A DNA stretch of 64,000 bases, taken from positions 40,880 through 104,879 of the forward strand of contig CABHOV010000024.1 in NCBI GenBank assembly GCA_902168185.1, in the 5' to 3' direction. A program made the position numbers and the translations under genes. This DNA comes from an uncultured Bacteroides sp. (lineage in GTDB: Bacteria; Bacteroidota; Bacteroidia; Cytophagales; Cyclobacteriaceae). This document shows positions 55,076-63,634 of the stretch, piece after piece (position 1 is the stretch's first letter; the number at the start of each line of letters is the position of its first letter). The notes under the pieces are model-generated. The model searched no databases, was not told where the DNA came from, and was given only the letters and a program-made list of their open reading frames with translations.

Positions 55076-56229
55076 GTGCAATCAAGCTCTTGCCCGCTGT
55101 CAATAATTTCCCAGCCACCCTCGATGTTTACAAACCATAACACATCAAGCATTACATCGCTGGCGATTCCCTCAAAGGAACCTGTGACACACGCAAACTC
55201 GGGAATGCCGTCATTATTCAGATCCGCAGTCCACACGAAGTTGGGGTGACGAGTAATTTTACAAGATGCTATAGGCGTTGTGTTGTAGGGGATATATATA
55301 CCGAGTATGTCTTGTGCTTCTATATTTTTAGAGCAGGCGAATACGAGATTCGGCTGATCAGAAATACAGCCCAGGGACTCCGGAACAATTTTAATTGTAA
55401 TGGAAATGAGATGAGCAGGAACCAATCCATTTTCTGTGAAGAACACAACAGGAATGCGACTATTGAATTCATGAATGAGCGATCCGACTCCATTCACTTC
55501 CTGTGGTCCGGCATCATACGAACCCAGCGGTGGCCCAAAAGATATAGTAGTGGGTAAATTCTTTTTAAAGTGATATATAGAATTTACTATATAGTTTCCA
55601 TTCTCAGATACATAACTTTCAAAACGAGTCTCCGGGTTTCCCTGCGGATCGCTATAAACAGCATTGTCATCCGTAGTAAGTTTTGATATAAAGGGTGCGC
55701 CACCGAGAAAGAAGAAATCTCCATGTGATAATACGGTAGACACGCCGGCCGAAGGAAGCAGGTTGGATGAAGAATCACCGGCATCAGTGATGCGGTTCAG
55801 TCCAATTAATTTAGGGCACGCATCTTGAAGCGAAGGTCCTGATGCCATTAGCTTTTTATAGTCCAGTATAGCCTGGTATGCGCGCGTTTCATGCGGCATA
55901 AAAATGAGACTGTCCTGTGGATCTGTGAGTGGTTTTGTTTCGTGAGCGAATTCCAGACTATCCTTAAGGCTAATAGAACGCTGGGCAAGTTCCAGGACTG
56001 AAGTAAGCGGTGAAAATGTTTCCAATGAAGTTCGGATGTTGTTCTGTACGGCACCACTATAGCGAATTACGTTTTTTAATGGAATGGTGTCCCTTCCTCC
56101 TACAACCAGCTCTTCGGCCAGCGGTATACTATCCGTTTCGCTTAACTCCGAAGCCTGTTCTTTTGATTTACAACCTATGAGTGTTAGTAGATATACCGTG
56201 ACAACCAAACTTAAAAAGATTTCTTTCAT
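55072..56229 (-). CDS. hypothetical lipoprotein with Ca-binding-like FG-GAP end
   Basis: 385 residues. Signal MKEIFLSLVVTVYLLTLIGC has lipobox LIGC. The linker is acidic (ELSETDSIPLAEELVVGG). The C-terminus has FVWTADLNNDGIPEFACVTG, a DxNxDGxxE loop as in FG-GAP/dockerin-like calcium sites. The middle (about 100-330) is beta-rich without a known domain. It is coupled to the membrane protein gene downstream (ATGA), so the two probably act together at the envelope. Confidence 0.65.
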   Translation of the reverse strand: MKEIFLSLVVTVYLLTLIGCKSKEQASELSETDSIPLAEELVVGGRDTIPLKNVIRYSGAVQNNIRTSLETFSPLTSVLELAQRSISLKDSLEFAHETKPLTDPQDSLIFMPHETRAYQAILDYKKLMASGPSLQDACPKLIGLNRITDAGDSSSNLLPSAGVSTVLSHGDFFFLGGAPFISKLTTDDNAVYSDPQGNPETRFESYVSENGNYIVNSIYHFKKNLPTTISFGPPLGSYDAGPQEVNGVGSLIHEFNSRIPVVFFTENGLVPAHLISITIKIVPESLGCISDQPNLVFACSKNIEAQDILGIYIPYNTTPIASCKITRHPNFVWTADLNNDGIPEFACVTGSFEGIASDVMLDVLWFVNIEGGWEIIDSGQELDCT

Positions 56230-56379
56230 ATTAATTTGTAGAGTATAGAGTTCCTGGTTTTTATTGTTGAAAATCCAGGGAACAAGGCTCTGGATACAAT
56301 GCCTAAGGTTTTCAATCAGGATGCAAGATATATTAATTGCCGGGAATGCATATAAGGACGAATTATATATAGCTGCGTT

Positions 56380-58860
56380 TTACTCTCCCCTCAAATGGTC
56401 AACCGGATTTGCACTGGCTGCTTTTATAGTTTGTACTCCGGAGATTAGTAGTACAATGATTAGGATGGTCACTACAGGCAATAATGCAAGCCATGCCGTT
56501 AACTGAATTCTTTCAGGATAAGCAGAGAGCCACTCTTGCGCAAGAATGTATATAAGTGGTGTAGCAAGAGCGGCTGCAATTGCAATGAGCCTCACGTTAG
56601 TCTTCGACAAGAGTACAGTAACCCTTAATACTGATGCTCCCAGAACTTTTCGTATGCTGATTTCTTTTAACCGCGAATTCATTTCAAAGAGCGTCATTCC
56701 TATAATTCCCAGGCATGCGACTATAATGACGATACCTGCAAACAATGTGAATATCTTCTGGAAATATAGCTCACTTCTAAATTGCTGGTCGTAGTATTCA
56801 TTGAGAAAGAAGTAATCAAAGGGCCGGTCTGGAAAAAGCTCTTTCCACGTATTTTCAATTTGCGACAACGATTCTTGCGGGCGACAACCTTCATTCAGAC
56901 GTACCGAGAAATATACCTGCTGAAAGCTTGCATAGTTATGGAACAGTATCGTTGGATATACTTCTTTCCGACTTGCTTCATGGTGGTAGTCTTTAATGAC
57001 ACCAATGATGCGGCACTTCAAGGGTTCATCAAATGCCGTAAAGTATATTTCCTGATTTATCGCCTCAGCTACAGATGGGAATCCCAGTTGTCGTACAGCA
57101 CGTTCGTTCAGAATCACTGACGACCAGTTGGCGGTTTCCCACGGGGCTGTGCCATTGAAGTTTGAAGGAACTTCAAACGTGTTGCCTGCAAGCATATCAA
57201 TGCTATAGGTTTCAATAAAATCTGCGCTCACAAAGAGCGTTTTATAGACCGCAGGGTCGTATGGGTCGCTTATATTTCGCTTGATCAGATTAATATAGTT
57301 GAACCCAATCTCTGACCCCGGTATAGCAGACGAGCTCGCTACCGATTGGACCGCTGGATATTGTTTCAGTTTGTTCTCAAGATTTTCAAACTCACCATAC
57401 TTAGTCGTTAGTTCCTGATTTGAATATGCTGTCGGATTTCTGATTGCCACTACAGTTTCAAGCTCAATACCTTTATTGATAAGTTTCATGAAATCCAGTT
57501 GCTGATGTACGGTTATAACAAACGCAACAAGAATGATAGAAACTGTGAACTGAAACACGACAAGCGTCTGTCTCACTTTGTTGCCGGCCTTATATTTACT
57601 CACCGTACCTTTGATCGCATTTACCGGATTGAACCTTAACAGAAAAATGGCAGGGTATATTCCGGCAGCGATAGACCCGAGCAAAAATAATATCAATGCC
57701 GCTATCCATACCATCGGCTGATCCAAGGATATGCGTTGTAGTTGAATGCCCGTTAGATCAGAATAATACGGTGAAAAAGAAACAATGATTGCAACGGATA
57801 GAATAAGCGCAGCTGTAGTAAGGCAACAGTACTCCGTTAAATATTGTGCCGCCAGATTACGTTTACCCGAACCAATAATCCGCCTTACGCTAAACTCTTT
57901 TGTGCGCGATACAAACCTGGATGTCTCCAGGTTAATATAGTTTATCCAAGCAAGAGCAAGAATGATAACCGCGATGCTACCCAGCAGATATAGTAATCCT
58001 TTATTGCCATTGGCTTCAAACTCATCTTTACAGTGTGATGATAAATGAATGTCGGTAACGGGTTGCAGATATAGCGTTGTGTTTTCAACCAGTTTATGTT
58101 CTTTTTTTAATTTATCGAGCAATAGATTTAGTTTCTGTTCGATTACATCGGGTTGTATCTTTTCTGAAAAGGTTACATAGGTAGCAAGCCTTCCTTCTTC
58201 CCATAACTCTGTTTCTTGTTCCGGCCTACTGTCGTTGATCTGCTCAACAATGGTTGCATGAAAGTGTGCATTGCCTGGTATATCTTTCAGTACACCACGT
58301 ATGGTATAGTGTCCTCCTTCCGAATGGTCGTCAATTCTATCGATCACCTGACCGACCGGATCTTTATCTCCGAATAACTTCTTCGCGACAGCCTCTGAAA
58401 TCACAATACTGTTCGGCTCCTTCATCGCTGTTGCTGCATCACCACGAAGAAGAAGCGAAGGAAACACCATAAAGAATGCGGAATCAGAACTAAGCCATCC
58501 ACCAGTCTCATTATATATTTTGCCCTGATGGCGAAATAAAAATCCGGTATTGGCAGGAATCTTGTAAAACCCGGTAACGCTCTGCACTTCGGGGAAGTGT
58601 TCTTTTAATAGCGCACGTACACCCGGAAATGTTTTCGCTGAAGTCTCTACCAATTCACCATTTTCGTGCCTCTTCAGCCCAACACGGTATATATAGTCTT
58701 TGTTGGAATGGAATTGATCGAAGCTCAACTGAAAGCTTATGTAGTGCGCAATAAGCAGAAATGCGGATATACCTATAGCAAGTCCGATGATGTTAATAAG
58801 TGTGAAGATCTTACTTCGGGTGAGATGACGGAGAGCTACTTTCAGATAAGTTGTTAGCAT
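56380..58860 (-). CDS. MacB/FtsX-type ABC transporter permease
   Basis: 826 residues: two FtsX permease halves. Each half carries a large MacB_PCD periplasmic domain (about 45-280 and about 455-650) and helix clusters (about 18-45, 290-400 and 690-815). The start LTTYLKVALRHLTRSKIFTLINIIGLAIGI is characteristic. LKEISIRKVLGASVLRVTVL is the cytoplasmic coupling helix region. The ATPase is not adjacent. Such double permeases export or work on envelope substrates and are common in Cytophagales. ATG at 58860. Confidence 0.92.
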   Translation of the reverse strand: MLTTYLKVALRHLTRSKIFTLINIIGLAIGISAFLLIAHYISFQLSFDQFHSNKDYIYRVGLKRHENGELVETSAKTFPGVRALLKEHFPEVQSVTGFYKIPANTGFLFRHQGKIYNETGGWLSSDSAFFMVFPSLLLRGDAATAMKEPNSIVISEAVAKKLFGDKDPVGQVIDRIDDHSEGGHYTIRGVLKDIPGNAHFHATIVEQINDSRPEQETELWEEGRLATYVTFSEKIQPDVIEQKLNLLLDKLKKEHKLVENTTLYLQPVTDIHLSSHCKDEFEANGNKGLLYLLGSIAVIILALAWINYINLETSRFVSRTKEFSVRRIIGSGKRNLAAQYLTEYCCLTTAALILSVAIIVSFSPYYSDLTGIQLQRISLDQPMVWIAALILFLLGSIAAGIYPAIFLLRFNPVNAIKGTVSKYKAGNKVRQTLVVFQFTVSIILVAFVITVHQQLDFMKLINKGIELETVVAIRNPTAYSNQELTTKYGEFENLENKLKQYPAVQSVASSSAIPGSEIGFNYINLIKRNISDPYDPAVYKTLFVSADFIETYSIDMLAGNTFEVPSNFNGTAPWETANWSSVILNERAVRQLGFPSVAEAINQEIYFTAFDEPLKCRIIGVIKDYHHEASRKEVYPTILFHNYASFQQVYFSVRLNEGCRPQESLSQIENTWKELFPDRPFDYFFLNEYYDQQFRSELYFQKIFTLFAGIVIIVACLGIIGMTLFEMNSRLKEISIRKVLGASVLRVTVLLSKTNVRLIAIAAALATPLIYILAQEWLSAYPERIQLTAWLALLPVVTILIIVLLISGVQTIKAASANPVDHLRGE

Positions 58861-58897
58861 ATGTCAGGTGATTGGAGAAATCTAATATACCAATCTT

Positions 58898-58933
58898 ATT
58901 CTTTGCCCGGGGATTAATCCCCGGGCAAAGAAT
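58898..58933. repeat. REP-like palindrome A (GGGATTAATCCC family)
   Basis: A 36-bp perfect palindrome with core GGGGATTAATCCCC, starting 38 bases upstream of the permease start. It overlaps the 3' end of the next gene: codons for its last six residues and the stop lie in the palindrome. Same core as 59501-59538 and 60641-60674. Confidence 0.88.
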
Positions 58934-59411
58934 TAATTTTCTTTGATATTTTTTTATTTTTAGGATCGAGGATAATGACACCACAAATTGCTTTTGATCC
59001 ATAGATAGCCGGTGCTGTACTGTCATTCAAAATTCTCACATCTTTGATATTGTGGACATTAATGAGCTCCACTAAATTTTCAATTTGTTTATTACTGGTT
59101 TGATTAGTAATGTTTATGGGTTGATTGCCAAGGATGAATAATGGTTTACAGCTACCCTTAATTCTTTTTTCATTTGCGTACTGGTCTCCCACTCTTATTC
59201 TGTCAGCAAAAGTCCGCCTGATATAGATTGCTGTGTCAGATAAGATTCTGTTTCTAATGATAGTCAGTTTATCTTTCAGGTCTTTCCCTTCAAATTTAGT
59301 TAGCCATTGTTTATTCTCATCCAAAGTGATGATGAGGGTGTCGCTATTGTTTGATTGGCTATACACATTGCCTGATAATAAGAGAAGAAGTATGGTTACT
59401 AGCGATTTCAT
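58914..59411 (-). CDS. secreted TonB-plug-like small protein, end inside REP element
   Basis: About 165 residues from the ATG at 59411, signal peptide MKSLVTILLLLLSGNVYSQ. The C-terminal half has a pattern like the TonB-dependent-receptor plug: VELINVHNIKDVRILNDSTAPA then IYGSKAICGVIILDPK, close to the SxATAIYGSRGANGVI signature but without a barrel. The final residues NSLPGD and the TAA stop come from REP-like palindrome A, so the natural C-terminus may have been replaced. An ATG at 59435 would add eight residues ahead of the signal. Function unknown. Confidence 0.7.
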   Translation of the reverse strand: MKSLVTILLLLLSGNVYSQSNNSDTLIITLDENKQWLTKFEGKDLKDKLTIIRNRILSDTAIYIRRTFADRIRVGDQYANEKRIKGSCKPLFILGNQPINITNQTSNKQIENLVELINVHNIKDVRILNDSTAPAIYGSKAICGVIILDPKNKKISKKINSLPGD

Positions 59412-59500
59412 TAATGGCATGTTTATAATAATCACATCCTTATCTTAAACTGATATAATGCTTTGTTGGGCATTTGATTTCATCAGCGCTTATGTGCCTG

Positions 59501-59538
59501 TATCCATTGCACAGGGATTAATCCCTGTGCAATGGATA
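59501..59538. repeat. REP-like palindrome B (GGGATTAATCCC family)
   Basis: A 38-bp perfect palindrome (TATCCATTGCACAGGGATT and its reverse complement). Lies in the gap between 59411 and 59569. Its right flank (GGATATGTGATATAATGC) is shared with copy C at about 21 of 25 positions. Confidence 0.9.
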
Positions 59539-59568
59539 TGTGATATAATGCTATTCTTATTTTATTAG

Positions 59569-59808
59569 TTATTTCTCCCCGAGCCTCTGCCCGCGGTTCT
59601 TTCGTATCAACGCTACTACATAACCACCGATCACTGCTAAGACCAGGTATATAGGGAATGCCCATGTTAGTGTTTTAAGAAGACCATAGAGAAAATCTCC
59701 GGCACCATGAAGTGCATATTCCGAAGAGCGCTGTGCGAACTTCACAATATGAAAGATCAGGAGAATTACCAGTATTATTGACGAGTATGTGAAGAACTGC
59801 TTTTTCAT
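59569..59808 (-). CDS. two-helix membrane protein, 79 residues
   Basis: Helices about 7-22 (YSSIILVILLIFHIV) and 47-70 (TWAFPIYLVLAVIGGYVVALI), joined by a polar stretch (FAQRSSEYALHGAGDF), with a basic C-terminal end (RKNRGQRLGEK). An exact -7 box lies 20 bases upstream of the ATG at 59808, so it is likely expressed. Not recognised; could be a small membrane subunit. Confidence 0.65.
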   Translation of the reverse strand: MKKQFFTYSSIILVILLIFHIVKFAQRSSEYALHGAGDFLYGLLKTLTWAFPIYLVLAVIGGYVVALIRKNRGQRLGEK

Positions 59809-59827
59809 CGAGCAACTTGTATAGACA

Positions 59828-59835
59828 CAAAGCTA
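59828..59835 (-). promoter_or_regulatory. -7 box of the 79-residue membrane protein gene
   Basis: Minus strand TAGCTTTG, an exact TAnnTTTG, 20 bases before the ATG at 59808. Confidence 0.55.
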
Positions 59836-59911
59836 ATATGAAAACGTACTTTACAGGAATAAAAGTTGAATCTGATAATCGATTTTCATTGGCAGCCGTT
59901 GGCTGCGCATC

Positions 59912-60478
59912 TTAACTGCCAGTTATGAAACGATCATAGCTAGCTATTTTACTACGCAGTCGGTCGGCAAGGTATTTATTCCCATCGCCAAGTTCTTTCA
60001 GTATAATTTCAGCTTCTTCTTTATACTTCTTTTTCTTGTCGTTGTTCCAATAGTAAGGAGGTTCGTATAGGTTTACGATTCTATCCGCCAGCTTAACAGC
60101 CCAGATTTCTTTGGGCTGTTGTTTGATCCTCTTCAGACTGTCGAGCATCTTCTCAAGATGATCTTCAATTTTGTCATTTTTAGACAATGCCATAACTCCG
60201 TTGGCAACCTCATCACCAAACAGCTCTTTTACTTTTGTATCGGTAAAGGACGTATCTTCAATAGTATCGTGTAAGATCGCACATTTGATAGCGAGACCTG
60301 CATCTATATCTTCGGTATAGTGTATAGCATTTATAACCTCGAACGTTACGCTGCCGATATGATTTATATACTCAATCTTTTCGCCCTCATTGGAGCCACC
60401 ATATTTTTGCCCGTCATGTAATCGTGAAGCGAGTTGCCAGATGTTCTGGACTTCGTCTATTGACCAGTGTTGTTTCAT
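59912..60478 (-). CDS. HD-domain hydrolase (SpoT/Mesh1-like)
   Basis: About 188 residues. Metal/catalytic residues of the (p)ppGpp-hydrolase HD fold: His in EYINHIGSVTFEVI (about 40), the AILHDTIEDTSFTDTKV block with HD and ED (about 70-85), and the AVKLADRIVNLYEP segment with the late Asp. The length suits a stand-alone small alarmone hydrolase, and there is no synthetase, TGS or ACT domain. ATG at 60478 (MKQHWSIDEVQNIW); an upstream ATG at 60526 would add 16 unlikely residues. Confidence 0.82.
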   Translation of the reverse strand: MKQHWSIDEVQNIWQLASRLHDGQKYGGSNEGEKIEYINHIGSVTFEVINAIHYTEDIDAGLAIKCAILHDTIEDTSFTDTKVKELFGDEVANGVMALSKNDKIEDHLEKMLDSLKRIKQQPKEIWAVKLADRIVNLYEPPYYWNNDKKKKYKEEAEIILKELGDGNKYLADRLRSKIASYDRFITGS

Positions 60479-60640
60479 ATGTATAAAGTTATAAAATAAA
60501 TGGATTGCGTTTATAGTCGCGAACACATCAGAGTCCCGGAAAAAACCGGTGACTCTGATACGGTTGAATCACATCTATACTTAGCATCTTAATTGGAATT
60601 TTTGTTGACAGTTGATTTTATTAGAACCCATTTGCCTTGC

Positions 60641-60674
60641 ATCCATTGCACAGGGATTAATCCCAGTAATGGAT
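60641..60674. repeat. REP-like palindrome C (degenerate)
   Basis: Left arm ATCCATTGCACAGGGATT is identical to copy B; the right arm AATCCCAGTAATGGAT has lost two bases and changed. Flanks on both sides are shared with copy B. Confidence 0.85.
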
Positions 60675-60703
60675 ATGTAATGTAGTGCAATTCTTGCGTC
60701 CGA

Positions 60704-60731
60704 GCGAAGTCTCCCGCTTCGGGGACTTCGC
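60704..60731. repeat. Second hairpin next to REP copy C
   Basis: GCGAAGTCTCCCG / CGGGGACTTCGC, loop CTT, with one extra T in the left arm; 30 bases beyond copy C. Has no T-tail and no gene end nearby except 60766. Likely part of the same mobile repeat unit. Confidence 0.65.
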
Positions 60732-60765
60732 GATATATATAGTTGGGCGGCAGCGGGTGAATTCA

Positions 60766-61215
60766 CTATAAAGTATTCCAGTCCTTTGTATTTCGATATC
60801 TTCCTAATCCAACGGTATCAAACTCATCCAATGACTTGCTTTTTTTGATGCCGAATTGATTTAGTATAATGTTTATGACGTCTTGTTCAGCCAGCTTTTT
60901 GAAAATTCTTTTCCCATCCCTCCAAATTATTCCACATTGATTTCCCATCCCTCCGAAATATTCAGCTTCCACATAAGCGATCATTTTGTGCTGAATGATC
61001 TGTAATATTTGTCTTTCCGTTTCTGTTGTTAAAAATTCAAATGTATCTATACTCTCACTTTTCTGGTAGTTATTAATCTCATTATATAGTTCCTCTGTTA
61101 AAGGAAGTAAAGCAATGTGATCAACAAGTGCAATGACGTTAGCGTGTTCAAAACTCTTCTCAATGATCTTTAGATCTTCATCTCTGCCAATAAAAGCTTG
61201 TAAATAGTAGCCCAT
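60766..61215 (-). CDS. conserved soluble hypothetical protein
   Basis: 149 residues, ATG at 61215. The N-terminus GYYLQAFIGRDEDLKIIE and C-terminal DEFDTVGLGRYRNTKDW look strongly conserved in form, and I recall a widespread family with an AYVEAEYFGGMGNQCGIIW-like centre. No signal, no membrane helix, no catalytic motif that I can name. Possibly an immunity-type or housekeeping protein. REP-like repeats lie right downstream. Confidence 0.6.
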   Translation of the reverse strand: MGYYLQAFIGRDEDLKIIEKSFEHANVIALVDHIALLPLTEELYNEINNYQKSESIDTFEFLTTETERQILQIIQHKMIAYVEAEYFGGMGNQCGIIWRDGKRIFKKLAEQDVINIILNQFGIKKSKSLDEFDTVGLGRYRNTKDWNTL

Positions 61216-61408
61216 ACATAATATTGTTACGCTGTTAAATCACTTAGCTTTAGTGAGTGCTGAAGGACTATGCGGTTTTATCTCCTATATATTTTCGCGT
61301 TCAGCTGCAAAATACAGTAATTTGCAATCTTGACAAGTTTTTCGTTTTCTGTTTCCTTTACTCCGCGGGACTTGGTGATACACCGAATGCTCTTCAAATA
61401 TATACACG

Positions 61409-61723
61409 TTACTTATTAGCCATTTTCATTCGTAGCACTTTAGCAGCGCGTGCCAGTTCATAAAACTGGTGTATCTCATGGCGAGTGTTTATATATAGAT
61501 TAAGCCGCTCTTCAGAGGGCGATGTAGTACGTACCTCGTTGGCTAAAAAATTAAAGAAAAGCTCACCCAGGAACTCGTATGTATCTATACCTACTGAAAG
61601 CTCGCTTAAGGCTTCTATTATTTCCCGTTGGCTGGTGTATGAAGTTGCAATTTCGAATTCGCTTTCTGGTAAAGAAAGCTCGACTTTCTTCCTTCGGTCG
61701 TTGGATTGTTTATTTTTAGCCAT
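61409..61723 (-). CDS. small hypothetical soluble protein
   Basis: 104 residues, ATG at 61723. Highly charged N-terminus (MAKNKQSNDRRKKVELSLPE), then helical (SQREIIEALSELSVGIDTYEFLGELFFNFL; RHEIHQFYELARAAKVLRMKMANK). Composition suits a helical, possibly DNA- or protein-binding, adaptor. An inverted repeat ACCTG/CAGGT sits at the start codon. Family not recognised. Confidence 0.5.
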   Translation of the reverse strand: MAKNKQSNDRRKKVELSLPESEFEIATSYTSQREIIEALSELSVGIDTYEFLGELFFNFLANEVRTTSPSEERLNLYINTRHEIHQFYELARAAKVLRMKMANK

Positions 61724-61826
61724 ACCTGTTTGTTAGCAGGTATAAAGTAAAAGCTTTGTGATTAATGTTTGTATGTCCGGAATGGTTATAGTCGAATTTT
61801 TGTCGTTCCCTATATTTCAATACACT

Positions 61827-62849
61827 TTAGTTCTTTAGATAGGGTTCCTGTCGTGATAAGATATTCATTTTTTGAACGGCCTTTAACCCCCAAATTTGAC
61901 TTACTTGTATGGCTGTAATTTTTACAGATACAGTTACTCCTGAGATTGCATTATCATTGGATAGACAAACATGGTAAGTTCCTTTTATTGGTAATGTCAT
62001 TTTAGAAAAGTCATTGATAACTTTCCCTTTTTTTATGTAGCTAAAAGGCTGCCCTGTCAAAAACAAGTTTACATTGTCACTGTCGACAATAAAAAAATCT
62101 ATATCCTCTCCTGATTGAAGTTGGGATAGAAACGAAACACCTCCCAATGCTAATGCAGCTAATGGGCCATAACCTGGCATCTTTGCGACCAAAGGAACAG
62201 CTTTACCAGAAAATTCTTGCGCAGCTTTTTCATACGCTTTTTGACCTCCTTGATTAACACCTATATAATAGCTCCAAACAACTGTATTTTCAGGAAACGT
62301 AAAATTGAAGGATGTCTTAGCACCATTCATATTTGTTTGTGAATGAACTTTTGCTATTTGATCTGTTAAGTTCATGATAGAGGTGTCTGCACGAATCAAA
62401 TACTTTTCTTGTTCTGTCATATAGACTGTGTCGTATACTTGACGCCAATAAACGCTAGTATTAAAGTTTTTTGTAGCATCGTTTGATGGGATTCTTTGAA
62501 TTCTAAATTTACAAACCCGTTTGACTAGTGCAGAATTAGCGAAACGGAATTTGTATATGCCAGTCTTTGAAATAGTAAGTTTTTTGTCCTGAATCATTTT
62601 GATTTTATAGTCCATAAATTTTGAAGATGAAGGGAGCTCGACGATTTCAATCTCTTTGAGTTCTTTTCTATTAATTTCTTCGAAATTGAAAATGAGTTGG
62701 TCTCCTTCCGAAAAGCCATAATAGAAAACTTCTTCTCCAAGTCCTCCTACTTTAAGCGTGCTTTCAGCAACATCTACTAGTTGTTGTCCGAAAAGATTGC
62801 GGGTTAATAGTTGACTTACTATAACTAGAGTTAATAATAGCTTATTCAT
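61827..62849 (-). CDS. secreted protein with two GOLD-like modules
   Basis: 340 residues. Signal about 1-21 (LLLTLVIVSQLLTRNLFGQ). Two beta-sandwich modules resemble Emp24/GOLD domains by their ending: first DKKLTISKTGIYKFRFANS, then VCKFRIQRIP (about 90-120); second TLPIKGTYHVCLSNDNA, then VTVSVKITAIQ (about 290-320). Between them is an about 110-residue middle part with a hydrophobic Gly/Ala-rich stretch (YGPLAALALGGVSFL, about 226-240) that may be a membrane or packing helix. TATA is less frequent here (8 in 1023 bases) than in the antiporter gene (14 in 1233). Function unknown. Confidence 0.55.
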   Translation of the reverse strand: MNKLLLTLVIVSQLLTRNLFGQQLVDVAESTLKVGGLGEEVFYYGFSEGDQLIFNFEEINRKELKEIEIVELPSSSKFMDYKIKMIQDKKLTISKTGIYKFRFANSALVKRVCKFRIQRIPSNDATKNFNTSVYWRQVYDTVYMTEQEKYLIRADTSIMNLTDQIAKVHSQTNMNGAKTSFNFTFPENTVVWSYYIGVNQGGQKAYEKAAQEFSGKAVPLVAKMPGYGPLAALALGGVSFLSQLQSGEDIDFFIVDSDNVNLFLTGQPFSYIKKGKVINDFSKMTLPIKGTYHVCLSNDNAISGVTVSVKITAIQVSQIWGLKAVQKMNILSRQEPYLKN

Positions 62850-63409
62850 TGATTCTTGTATTATGAGTTTAGTTTTCCTCGATTATTACTGTCAACGGAC
62901 TTAAGAACATGAAATACTATATTTATAGTCGTCCCTTATTCAATCATTATATATTGAATCAGTCTCTGACTCTTTCAGATAAGCCTGTATATTAATTTAC
63001 ATTGTAAGCTAAGTGAATCATAGGGAGAGAGACAATTTTCCTTCCCAACAATATCATTTTGTTTCCGAAACAATAGATTTGCTTTCCGAAATGATGGACG
63101 GCGCGACAAAGGTGTGCTATACGCTCAGCGGATTTTAAGTCGCCTCTTTCGGAAGGACAGTGATGACTGTTATACTTTCTGTTTGACGACTCTGGCTACT
63201 TTACTTAACCTCTTCGTATCAAAATATACCATTACCCGGGGCAGAAGTTAGTTCTATCATCTGCCAGAGTGGCTCAATAGATCACGGTGTATAGGAACGC
63301 CTTATCTAGCCTTAGAAGTATTTTAGAAAAGTACACTGAAATCCAACGATTTTTTAAAAACCTGGCAATTATGGTAGCATGCCGCTCCTTACATCTTGTT
63401 CGCTAATTC
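62850..63409 (-). other. 560-base intergenic region with repeated TTTCCGAAA sites
   Basis: No convincing ORF or RNA gene. At 63059-63073 a palindrome TTGTTTCCGAAACAA occurs, and TTTCCGAAA recurs at 63083-63091, exactly 21 bases from the first; a third, inverted, CTTCCGAAA copy lies at 63147-63155. They sit about 210-310 bases before the start of the GOLD-like gene and could be operator sites. Confidence 0.5.
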
Positions 63410-63634
63410 CTAATTCTGCTTTGCCTCTTCTTCCATTTTGTGAAGCTTGCGATCTACGCGGATTAGAAATACAACAAAGCCGGTGAGTATTACTACGAGT
63501 CCGGCTACTACGGTATATATCTTTCCATCGCGTCTCAAAGTGTCGGCCATTTCAACGGGAGTGTTGTCTTGGGCTAAAGCTTGTAATGAGCAGGCAAGTA
63601 GTATGATTGTGATGAGTGCGATACTATATTTCAT
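63410..63634 (-). CDS. ccmD: CcmD-family protein
   Basis: 74 residues. Signal/helix at the start (SIALITIILLACSLQALAQ), then a short periplasmic stretch, one helix (IYTVVAGLVVILTGFVVFLI) and a charged tail (RVDRKLHKMEEEAKQ). Small size and position right after CcmC fit the CcmD-like protein that supports haem transfer to CcmE. Starts within the last codons of ccmC (11-base overlap). Confidence 0.85.
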   Translation of the reverse strand: MKYSIALITIILLACSLQALAQDNTPVEMADTLRRDGKIYTVVAGLVVILTGFVVFLIRVDRKLHKMEEEAKQN

